Assembly: GCA_963693315.1 (NCBI GenBank)
Contig: CAVNZG010000977.1
Span: forward strand, 372,001-436,000
From: Diogma glabrata
Taxonomy: Eukaryota > Arthropoda > Insecta > Diptera > Cylindrotomidae
Direction of reading: 5' to 3'
Length of the DNA stretch: 64,000 nt
Shown here one piece after another: positions 10,130-21,299 of the stretch. Each line of letters starts with the position of its first letter. Positions within the stretch are counted from its first letter, which is position 1. The notes under the pieces were generated by a model that was not told the DNA's origin, ran no database searches, and saw only the letters and a program-made list of their open reading frames with translations. The translations under genes and the position numbers were made by a program.

Positions 10130-11367
10130 TAAATTTCAAAGCAGATCATGTCTCGAAGTAAAATCGCATCCATACTATCTCTTTCTTCACAAATATCATT
10201 TGCATGGTTATGGTCCGCTTCTACTCCTATGTTGCACTCGTCTTCTAATTCTTCTAAACTATCCCCGACAGTAATACAAATGTTATGAAGAACACAGCAA
10301 GCTGATATTACTTTGGAGCAGCTATCTAAGGATAACTCTAAACTCCTTAAAAAAAATACATCTCCATCTTGTTTTCATCATACCAAATGCTTGTTCAATG
10401 CAAATTCTACCTTTACTATGTAGATAATTGAATTTGAGTTGTGCGTCTGTTGTATTGCCTTTGTATGGTGTTATGATGGCGATTGGGTTTAAACAACATT
10501 TATACCCACTGTCACCGAGTATATAATAGCCAGTAGGGGGATATTTACGTTGTTTATATACATTGCTGTTACGCAACACTCTTTGGTCATGTACCGATCC
10601 TGGATAGCCAATGCAAACATCAATAAATTTTTTATCAGCATCACAAATTGCTAAAAAGATTATAATTAAAATCAGACTTTAGAAAATATATAAACACATT
10701 ACCTTGCATCTGTATAGAATAATCTAATTTTTTATTGATGTATGCATTATGATGCTCTACGGGACATTTTATTTTGATGTGTGTTCCATCGATCGCACCA
10801 ACTGCTTTAACAAATGCCGTTGAAGAGGCTCGTGCTGCAAATCGATTACCCATATTTGGTAATTCATTTTGAGCAGGCAACTAAATTATTTTCGCCATTA
10901 AGTTTTGAAATACATCAAGGTAGATCTTACATACAAGATAAACGGTAGTTCTTGGTATATTTATCGCCACAAGCCAACCAAAACAAAAACATTGTCAATT
11001 CAATATCCTTTTCCCATCCATGACGTTTTGTTGGAATATACTTGAAAGCTTTAGAATATACTTGAAAGCTTTTGTATTAATTCTCAAATGTTTTTTTGTT
11101 AAAATATCGTTTCCTTCCATTACGCCAGTAATTATTTCAAATATAATACCAACGTTCTGGCGATTGTGATATTTCAATCCCTAAAATAATATATGTACAT
11201 GATCTACAACGTTAGAAATTTTATAAAACGTTTAGGACTTACCCGTCTCAAATTACGTGTTGTGATTGTTTCTATTATTTCTTTGTTATTTTCTATTAAC
11301 TTGGCACATAGAAGTTATTGTTTATTGTGATAAACAACATAAATAGTCTTCGACGAGACTGTTCCAT
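10130..11367 (-). pseudogene. Harbinger DDE transposase, frameshifted
   Basis: Minus-strand exons separated by small GT-AG introns encode a DDE_Tnp_4-type nuclease. The first Asp is in VGAIDGTHIKI, the second in GYYILGDSGYKC, and the Glu in ICIEQAFGMMKTRW; the tail has SACCVLHNIC and ends at 10130. Three lesions are visible. A frame change near 11305 follows the putative ATG (11367). A 20-bp tandem duplication at about 11038-11077 shifts the frame before the PTKRHGWEKDIELTM block. A run of eight T (minus strand) at about 10349-10356, probably one too many, shifts the frame after RWRCIF. The last could be a sequencing error; the 20-bp duplication is convincing. It would cut and join the element at TWA-type sites. 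Confidence 0.82.
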
Positions 11368-11512
11368 TTGTTAATTTTTCGTGATTTTATAATAATATAA
11401 TTCTATCTGTTTATGAAAAAACACACTTTTTAATGAAAAAACAAAATCTTCAAACAAAATCTCAAAGCAAAACAATTTTCAACGGCCAATTTAGAATAAA
11501 TTTGAATTGGAA

Positions 11513-12342
11513 CTATAAAAATAAGTAGCATATAACATTCCTTTCTTTATGTATGTCAAGTTTCATCTAAATCAATACAGCCATTTCGATGCTTATCCCG
11601 AACAAACAGACAGACAGACATATATCGAATTTTATTTATATTAGCATATGTAATATCAAACATTTTTTTTGTATGTTAAAACACATCGTGTAATTAGACC
11701 TTTAGTTTTTCAATATGTTTGTAGATTTGTATGTGGACAACCCTTTATAATCTACAAGTATAATTTTGTTTGGAATGGCAGTACCAATTCAAATAATTTT
11801 TTTTGAGACAATTTCATAAATGGCGTCAAAAAGTAAACGTAGTAAACATTAGTCGTGTGTATTAATTTTCAGTGCATATAATTATTAAATATTCTTTTTA
11901 TTATAACCAAATAATTACCAATAACAAAAGGTAAATTACACAGTTCAAATAGTGCAATCGTGTAATGTGAAAATTGTTTCAAAGTGTTCACGAAATAGTT
12001 ATTTAGCTCAAGAACAAAATTAATGCTCTGATAGTATCCATTTTAATGGTGTCCTAAAAAATTTTGATTTTTGAAATGACAATATAAAGTGATACGTATT
12101 TCTATTGAAATAACAATAACTACAGTTTTTATTACAAACATATTGACAAAATAAAGGCATTACTATTAAAAATATGAAAATATTGACACCCATTTAAAAA
12201 AAAAGTTATAGGGTGAACCCTAAAAAAATTACTCTGTCATTGATTTAGGTTTTTTCTTTTATTTATTTTTGTCACTCTTCTAGAGTTAGTTTTTTAACAA
12301 TTTAATACAGCAGCTACTACAAAAAATATTAACAAAAAATAA
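11513..12342. other. AT-rich spacer with an insect-type repeat fragment
   Basis: At 11545-11640 is a stretch with CAGACAGACAGACATATA after a segment reading like the widespread insect repeat tail (GTTTCATCTAAATCAATACA). The rest has no ORF or repeat that I recognise. Confidence 0.4.
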
Positions 12343-12438
12343 ATGACCACAAAAGAGGACACACCCAAAGACACCGATGGCGGTGACCAGCAACCATCAG
12401 CTGAATCTCTTGATCAACATTGCCGTCTTCTGGAAGGT
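12343..12438 (+). CDS. Candidate first coding exon of an unidentified gene
   Basis: An ATG at 12343, after an AT-rich leader, opens 32 codons of markedly more GC-rich, coding-like sequence (MTTKEDTPKDTDGGDQQPSA and on to CRLLEG) and then meets a GTACTT that could be a splice donor at about 12439. Read through, the frame stops near 12480. No family recognised; it is acidic and Gln/Ser-rich. Any further exons would lie to the right, where the scaffold gap and palindromes begin. It may equally be a transposon scrap; confidence is low. Confidence 0.3.
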
Positions 12439-12807
12439 ACTTTTCTTCAATCTACTTATTCTTACTACCTCCTGTTATAATAAAAAAATAAGAAAAGAAA
12501 CACTATGTGTCACAAAATTGAGTTTTTATTAAACTATATAAACAAAACACGATAACAAAATACTTTAGAATTCCAAAATAATGGATACATTAAAAATCAA
12601 ATTTATAGTTGTGATATTTTTGTTTTAGGAGACTCTAATTTTAAGGAGTGATTTTAAAATTATATTATTGATTTATATTTCGAGTTTGAATATAAGAAAT
12701 TGAAATTTGAACTACTTGAACACTTCTATAGTTTAAATAAAGAAAATTGATATTGATTATAGAATACCTGTTCTTTTTAACGACATATTTAATATTCCAA
12801 AAATTTG

Positions 12808-13007
12808 NNNNNNNNNNNNNNNNNNNNNNNNNNNNNNNNNNNNNNNNNNNNNNNNNNNNNNNNNNNNNNNNNNNNNNNNNNNNNNNNNNNNNNNNNNNNN
12901 NNNNNNNNNNNNNNNNNNNNNNNNNNNNNNNNNNNNNNNNNNNNNNNNNNNNNNNNNNNNNNNNNNNNNNNNNNNNNNNNNNNNNNNNNNNNNNNNNNNN
13001 NNNNNNN
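12808..13007. other. Scaffold gap (200 N)
   Basis: Exactly 200 N. The round number suggests an arbitrary gap size. It falls at the edge of a palindromic repeat, a typical place for assembly failure. Open frames through it are meaningless. Confidence 0.99.
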
Positions 13008-13119
13008 TGCCTAAATAGATGTAATTGTAACTTACACCGGTGACACAGTACAGATCACTAAAGTCAGTTTTATGTGAATTTCTTGTTCTTTTGTTTTTAT
13101 TTCATAAATGGCTAAAGCT
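13008..13119 (+). repeat. Partial copy of the palindromic element
   Basis: Nearly identical to 13907-14017 inside the neighbouring palindrome (shared CTTACACCGGTGACACAGTA and ATAAATGGCTAAAGCTA), then breaks off into (TA)n. Its left side is lost in the gap. Confidence 0.85.
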
Positions 13120-14927
<1,808 letters not shown>

Positions 14928-15242
14928 GTTGTTGTTGGTTTTTTGGGCGTTTTTTAATTTGATTAAAAAATATTTTGTTTTTTCTTTGGTTTATAGCCCT
15001 GTATATATATGGTTTTAATTTAACATTTGACGTTTCGTTGGCGTTTCCAACATTTTCAAAAATCTACAAATTAACAAAAAAAATTTAATGACGTTATTTT
15101 TCTTTAAATGACTACGTATAAACATCATCATACAAAATAAATTTTACATTTTTTAAATAAAATATGTACCTTTCTTCTTATCCTTTTTAAAAAAAAAACA
15201 AAGAAATTTTTTAAAAAATCGTCAAAAACATAAAACACAAAT
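14928..15242. other. AT-rich spacer
   Basis: T-rich then A-rich sequence with no gene seen. Confidence 0.4.
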
Positions 15243-16153
15243 CTTATGTCGAATTCTTTTTGCCAGAGCAGAAAAAAGTTATTTTTATTCACAAAAAGAA
15301 TACGAAAAAATTTGATCTAATTTTGTAGTTGTTTTTGTAAACTGTCATTGAATATTTTTGTATTTAGTTGTATATAACAAAATAAATTTTTATTAATATT
15401 AATTTAAAACACGATTTAAACACAACTTTTATTTAAACAATAATTATTCCACTTTAAAAAAAAATATTAAGTAAATGGCGTCTTGTTTGTTTATCAATTT
15501 TGACAGAAGTCTAAATGTATTTGTGTTACTCTATTGTATTAAAAACTTGATCTACGAAAAAATCTAGATTCAGAAAAATCTTTTTAGGGCAGAAAAAGAT
15601 CACTTTTTTTTGCCAAATAGAATACGTAATATCAAATAAAATTGATCTGAGATCAAAAAGGGGCGTATTAGAGCAATTTTTTCATCAAAAAGAATTCGAC
15701 AATTCGACAAAAAAAATTGCTCTAAACACGCCCATTTTTGTTCTAGATCAAGTTTTTTTTGACATAACGTATCCTATTTGACAAAAAAAAAGTGATTTTT
15801 TTTGCCCTAAAAACTTTTGTTTGAATCTAGATTTTTAGCTAGAGCAAGCATAAAATACAATAAAGAATACAAATACATTTAAACAATCTGTTAAAATTAG
15901 TAAACAAACAAAACGCCATTTACTAATTATTTTTTTTAATAGTGAAATAGTTACTTTTTAAATAAAATATTGTTTAAATCGTGTTTTAAATTCAAAATTA
16001 ATAATAAACTAATTAATTAAATACAATTAATTACAAAAATATTCAATGACAGTTCACAAATACAATTACAAAACTGGATCATATTTTTGCATGTTCTTTT
16101 TATGAAAAAAAAAAATCAGTTTTTCACTCTGGACAAAAAGAATTCGACATAAG
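15243..16153. mobile_element. 0.9-kb foldback element bounded by CTTATGTCGAATTC
   Basis: CTTATGTCGAATTC at 15243-15256 is mirrored by GAATTCGACATAAG at 16140-16153. Between them two ~440-bp arms form an imperfect palindrome. The terminal motif GAATTCGAC recurs at the centre (15692-15708), so this may be two copies of a shorter element joined head to head. No protein gene. Confidence 0.8.
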
Positions 16154-16434
16154 CACTATATGTGAAGCTTTGTCAAATTTTAAAATATCTTTACAATCAA
16201 TAGAAACATTTTCTATTAAAAATGCATATCTATAAATATTAACAAAACGGTACTTCTTTTTTGATACTATAAAATATAAATTATTAACTAAAAGGAGAAG
16301 AAAAAAGATAATTTTTATTGAAACGTTGATATTTAAAACCAAAAATTTTAGTACTAAGCACGCAGAAACTACAGTTGAGCAGAACTCTCGATGAATAAAC
16401 TCAATTCGCTTGTCAATGCAAATTAAATTCTCGT
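16154..16434. other. AT-rich spacer
   Basis: No gene seen. The part next to 16435 may be the 3' untranslated end of the Penelope-like fragment. Confidence 0.35.
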
Positions 16435-16636
16435 TTATAATATCAGGTTATCACAAGTGTTTTGCAGATACTCTGAGTCTTTTTGTATATTTATTGATTT
16501 ATGTTTTTTCTGACTTTTTCTTATCAAAATCATTTCCATGATCCTGCGTTTATGATAACCTGGTTCTTTTGCAAGAATTTTTACGTTGTCTTTCAAGGAA
16601 ATTTGATGTTTTGTATTCCTCAGATGTGAAGTGTAC
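16435..16636 (-). pseudogene. Penelope-like element, C-terminal GIY-YIG endonuclease fragment
   Basis: The last ~67 residues of the frame that starts at 16866 (SHLRNTKHQISLKDNVKILA, then PGYHKRRIMEMILIRK and a SEYLQNTCDNLIL end) do not continue the RTE reverse transcriptase. They match the pattern I know for the C-terminal end of Penelope-type GIY-YIG endonucleases (H-x-x-x-DNVKIL-x-x-EP, then R-x-x-EMI). Most of the Penelope element is absent. The assignment is from motif memory. Confidence 0.6.
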
Positions 16637-18373
16637 AGTGCGATTCCACGATAATTCGCACACTTTAGGCGGTCACCTTTTTTATGTAGCGGAACAGTGA
16701 GAGCTGTTTTCCTTTCAGCAGGTAGTTCTTGTTGGTCCCAGATTGCAAGAATCAGATCATATATACGTGAGACCAGAGCTGCTCCTCCATTCTTAAATAG
16801 TTCTGCAGGGATTCCATCGATACCTGGTGATTTGCCATTTTTTAATTTTTTGATGGCAGCTTCCACTTCTTCTATTGTTGGGTAAGGGACAAAAATCTCC
16901 TCACTTGACGGAGCGATTGCTCTAATAGGATGAACTTCAGTAAGTCCTATTCAGTAAGTCTTGAAAGTGGGATCGCCATACTTCCAGCACATCACGTTCA
17001 CTTGTTGTAAGCTCGTTGTTTCCATTTTTGATGGCTGTAGATCTTGGGTGGAAATCTTTTGTCAGATTCCGTGCATTGGCAAAACACTCTTTCGAATTTC
17101 CATTAGCCGCATGTTGGTTGATGTTTTCGATTGTGCTCTTCATGTGTTCGTGTTTCTTTTTCCGTAGGAGTTTTGCTAAGGCTTTTCTGGCGAATAGATA
17201 ATCAGTTTGGGAGCTTCGGGTGTTTCTTGTTAACCATTTTTCTCGCAGCTTTTGTTTATTTTCAACGGATTGGCGGCATTCGTCATCAAACCATTCGTTA
17301 CGTGATTTCAGTGGTCGTTTTTCCGATTGTAGTTTGTGCTGCGGATATGATGGTTGATTGAAGCGTTTGCCATTCTTCTTGTATGTTTAATGGCATCTCA
17401 GACAGGATGTCATGCTCTTCTATGCTTTGTGTTAAAATTTCCTGATATCTATTCAGTGTTTCCAGGTGTTTAAATACTTCGACATTCCAGCGCACGGTCT
17501 TTTTTGCTTGCGTATTAAATGTAGATGATAATTTGCACTTATACTTAAAGATGACAAGCATATGATCGGTGTCCATATCAGCACCTCTGTATGATCGAAC
17601 GTCAGTTACACTTGCAGAGTGTCTCTTAGAAATCATGATGTGATCGATTTGATTTTCAGTTCTTCCATCGTTTGGTTTCCACGTTGCTTTGTGGATTCTC
17701 TTATGAGGAAAGAAAGTGCTAGAAATTACTAGATCATACATCATAGCCAGTTCAGCTGCGCGAAAGCCGTTATTGTTACTAGTATGATGCAAGCTGTTAG
17801 GGCCGACATGTGTTTTAAGTTCTGCACTTCTACCAATTTGCGCATTGAAGTCACCTACCACGATTTTTATATCGTGCCGCGGGATGTTATTGATGACTTC
17901 TTCGAGTTCTAGAAAGAACAGGTCTTTAATGTCATCTGCTTTGTCTTCAGTAGGTGCATGAACATTGATGATCGTTACATTAAATTTTTGCGTACGGATT
18001 CTCATTGTGCATATTCGCATATTAAATGGGCAAATGTCGATAACATGTATGAGAAAGCCAACTCCAAATTCTCCTCCGTTTTCATGAATAGTAGAGTGTA
18101 TCCCTTGGCTGTTTCGTGGATTCCACTCCCTGGCCATCTTAGTTCTTGTAACGCAACTATATCTAGTGTATAGCTATCGATTTGGTTTGTAAGTTTTAGT
18201 AGATCTCCTGGTCTTCTAAGGCTTAGCACGTTCCAGGTTCCCATTTTTAAATCGTAGTCCGGGTACAGTTTCCGAGGTCGTTCTAATAATGAATCCGAGA
18301 TAATCCGTGGCCTGTGTACAGAATTCATGACAAGTAATTTTTTACGGAAATGGGGTGTTAGCCCTTCGCACAA
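16637..18373 (-). pseudogene. RTE-clade non-LTR retrotransposon, endonuclease and start of RT
   Basis: On the minus strand, from 18373: an N-terminal part ending MGTWNVLSLRRPGDLLKL, then the AP-endonuclease (VALQELRWPGSG, NVHAPTEDKADD, VVGDFNAQIGRS, TWKPNDGRTENQIDHIMIS, SYRGADMDTDHMLV), then a linker with ERDVLEVWRSHFQDLLN, then the RT start (KLKNGKSPGIDGIPAELFK, LHKKGDRLKCANYRGIAL). The LRWPGSG wording is typical of RTE elements, often annotated as craniofacial development protein 2-like. Frameshifts occur near 18050, 17300 and 16930. The RT breaks off at about 16637, before its catalytic box, where the Penelope-like tail begins in frame. The endonuclease would nick target DNA for reverse transcription in place. 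Confidence 0.85.
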
Positions 18374-18437
18374 CCCAAATTTTCGTGAATGGGTTCGTTC
18401 TGCATCTTAAGGTTACCAGAAACAACCTTTTTACATA

Positions 18438-18592
18438 TTTATATAGCGAGCCGCTTGATCCAAGACAGACGCCCGCTACAAACCGCCCCTAACATGGAGA
18501 ACAGACGCTTGCTACACGTTTATATAGCGAGCCGCTTTATCCAAGACAGACGCTCGCTCCAAACCGCCCCTAACATGGAGAACAGACGCTTG
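18438..18592. repeat. Two tandem 81-bp units upstream of the RTE frame
   Basis: TATATAGCGAGCCGCTT, GACAGACGC and AACATGGAGAACAGACGCTT recur with an 81-bp period. Since the RTE reads leftward, these units sit at its 5' side and may be promoter-bearing 5'UTR monomers. Confidence 0.75.
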
Positions 18593-18829
18593 AGTTGCAT
18601 TGGTTTTGTGGCGCCAATGACTCGCCATGGTGCAGAATCATTGAGTATAAGCAGTATTTACTCTGCCCCTCTCAACTACACCAACCTAATTCTGTTAGCG
18701 TTACCCAGGTAGCACGGCGTGGACGTAGAATTTCGGATTTCACTACCCATAAAACTACTTTATTATACTCAAATTCGATTAATTTTACCGCTGTTTGTAC
18801 CGCTTTACAATTATTGGTCAATTTTAGTT

Positions 18830-19475
18830 TTGTTGTTGTAGTGACGGGTGCAGTGCTACTCCTCGGGTTCCATGTCCAAATTAAGGAAATCTGCTACTAC
18901 CCTTGGGCGGTACCACAAATCTTTCTCTGTCAGGTTGGTTGGTTTTTCTAGACAATTGAAAAGGTGGTCTGCATCATGTGGCGTGCCATTACATACGGGA
19001 CACTTGTAATTGTTGACAATTGTTCTGGTCAATTTTATTCATGCAATTATTTAGGATGCGTGACCAGCCGGATCTTAACTGCGATTGAGTAGACCTGGTG
19101 CTGCGCGGTAGTTTGACCTCTGCCGCAACGACCTGTGGTGGTTTTGTATGGAGAACTCGATTTGGGCGTAGTTCCTTAAACATCTTTGGTGTCAATTATT
19201 TTTAAGCCTCTTTTATACATAAGCTCCTCAATGTTACCGGTGCCTTGGTTGTTTCTGACATCGTTTAAGAAGCACTTCACGGGTCTCCTTATGTCTCTAG
19301 GTGGTGTATTCGTGGATAAGGTGTCATTGCAGGGGTATTGCTCTTTGTGACAGGTCCATAGGTATTGTTTTGTGAGCATTCCATTATGTTGTCGGACCGG
19401 CAATGTGTTATATTCCTCGTGCAGGTGATCTCGAAGAGCCATCAAATGACATCCTGTTGCGAGCAGCATTGTCAT
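18830..19475 (-). pseudogene. Jockey-like LINE, 5'-truncated 3' end
   Basis: Homologous to the C-terminal part of the element at 50823-53535: CHLMALRDHLHEEYNTLPVR, NDTLSTNTPPRDIRRPVKC and VKLPRSTRSTQSQLRSGW occur in both, with frame breaks here. The plus-strand left edge shows the same TGTTGTTGTAG tail (element 3' end CAACAACA). Truncated at ~19475 inside the C-terminal region, as usual for incomplete reverse transcription. Confidence 0.85.
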
Positions 19476-20069
19476 GTCATTTGATTGTCGATGAATGTTG
19501 ATGAATGTCTTGAATGTCGATGTCATTTGATCAAGATGGACGGGTCTACGCCCCAGTGAGAAGTACTCGGAACGCAGTTCCGACCAAGGACCATCACAAA
19601 AATTTCAACGAAAGGTGCAACTCCGTCGCTCCATTTTTGGGATAAGGAAGCAACTGTCACTGCCCTCACTGCTTCAAACTCTCCTTGTCGTGGTATTGAA
19701 AGAATTTTAGTTTGGTTGCTGCATATTGTTTTAAAAATGCTTGCAGTTTTCACCTGTAGTTATGTTTTCTTCATTATATCATGAAATAATAAAGTATTGG
19801 CATTGATTGTTGTCCGATTCAGATGAATTCAAATTTTCCTTGTTTACGTTCCACTACAGTTAGAAAACATTCGAGTAATTAAATCTTTAGCATATGAAAC
19901 TGTGGGGATTTTGTTCAAATAATGCCTGGTTGCAAGTAAATGACTATGGGAACAAGTCATAATAATAATATGTACAAGTATGTATATTTAGACGTATATT
20001 TAGACATATAGTGATTTTATAAATTAAATAAATTTTTTAAATTTTATTATTTATGAAACTATAACATAA
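19476..20069. other. Unassigned region with one ORF of unknown origin
   Basis: A minus-strand frame at 19753-19523 (76 codons, containing KTICSNQTKILSIPRQGEFE) has more balanced base use than its surroundings, but I do not recognise it. Short ATTCATCGACAATC-like repeats lie at the LINE junction (19485-19535). Confidence 0.3.
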
Positions 20070-20154
20070 TTGATTACCCGGTTACCCGAGTTGATTGCCC
20101 GTTTATTCGAATACTTAAACTTTGCCGGTTAACCGAAAACCGGTTTGCCATCCC
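20070..20154. mobile_element. hAT-like terminal segment
   Basis: Alternating GGTTACCCG and AACCGAAAACCGG motifs end in GGTTTGCCATCCCTAG, whose reverse complement (CTAGGGATGGCAAACC) is of the kind found at hAT element ends. The opposite end was not located. Confidence 0.5.
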
Positions 20155-20536
20155 TAGTTGAACTACAAGTCAAATTCCATGGTAAGATCGTTTTTTGTAC
20201 TCATTTTCCTATAAAGTTTAATTTAATACTTCAAAATTGTCACCCATATTCTATTTAAGTGCACGTTCCTTTATTGTTAAATTAAATTAAACTGAATTAC
20301 GTACGTTTAATACCTTAATATTAATCAAATAAAATTTTGTGAAAAAGGGATTTGTTGCTGTACAACCTGCCAATAACACTTTAATTTTGTTTTAGAATGA
20401 TTAAACAATCATAAATTGCATAAAAGTATCTTCTTAATCCATAAACTTGTAAATATAAAGTTAAAATACCATTATCAACAATAAAAAAAAACAAAACATG
20501 TAACAAAACATCTAAAAAAAAGAAACTTAATTATTT
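20155..20536. other. AT-rich spacer
   Basis: No gene or repeat recognised. Confidence 0.4.
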
Positions 20537-21000
20537 GTTTAGAAAATTTAAAATATCTTTAAATATTTTTAATTTTTTTAATAATTTAAAATTGTAGCAC
20601 CAATTACTTTTACTCACTTAATTAACAATAAAACAATTGAGAAAAAAAAAAATCTTTTTGTTTCTTGAATAGAAAAAAATATTAATTCAGACAATCCTTT
20701 TATTATTAACTTTTTTTTTTTACTATCCCTACCGGTTTCGAACTCTGTGAGTTCATTTACAAAGGGTTTACAACGTTTGTAAACCCTTTGTAAATGAACT
20801 CACAGAGTTCGAAACCGGCAGGGATAATAAAAAAAAAAGTTAATAATAAAAGGATTGTCTAAATTAATATTTTTTTCTATTCAAGAAACAAAAAAATTTT
20901 TTTTCTAATTGTTTTATTGTTAATTAAGTGAGTAAAAGTAATTGGTGCTACAATTTTAAATTATTAAAAAATATTTAAAGAAATTTTAAATTTTCTAAAC
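20537..21000. mobile_element. Near-perfect 464-bp palindrome
   Basis: GTTTAGAAAATTTAAAAT at 20537 is mirrored at 21000. Arms of ~225 bp are almost identical. The inner part, with GGTTTCGAACTCTGTGAG and GGGTTTACAA, folds around a centre near 20773. No coding capacity; a foldback MITE. Confidence 0.88.
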
Positions 21001-21299
21001 ATATAATGAATTACTCATGTCACTCCGAAATTGATATTATATAATCTTAATTATTATTATGTAATTAAGCTTTAACAGCTTATAATATAAGATAGTTCAC
21101 AATGAATGGTCCGAATTGAAATTGGTCCGATTAGACAAAGGTTCTACTAACTGTATATAAAAATAGCTAACACATTTCACAACAGATCACTAAATAGGAA
21201 AGTTGATATCAGTTAAAGATACGATTTGCTCAAAACATAATTTTGTTAATTCTCACTTCTCCACAGTAACTAAAATTTCCTGTAAATATAAAAATTAAT
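21001..21299. other. Possible LTR remnant beside decayed gypsy
   Basis: Lies where the 3' LTR of the minus-strand gypsy element should be. No matching left copy was found beyond 26240, so it stays unproven. Confidence 0.3.

Larger units (their letters stand above)
9064..11512. mobile_element. PIF/Harbinger DNA transposon with two divergent-type genes
   Basis: It carries a plus-strand Myb/SANT-like gene (9236-9988) and a minus-strand DDE transposase gene (11367-10130), converging. That pair is diagnostic of Harbinger. Weak inverted ends are seen: GTTCCAATCCA near 9070 against TGAATTGGAAC near 11503, with a shared TTCTAAATT further in. The exact ends and the 3-bp target duplication could not be settled. 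Confidence 0.75.

Noticed and set aside
12747..13043. ORF across the N gap
   Set aside because: Made almost entirely of unknown residues; no coding information.
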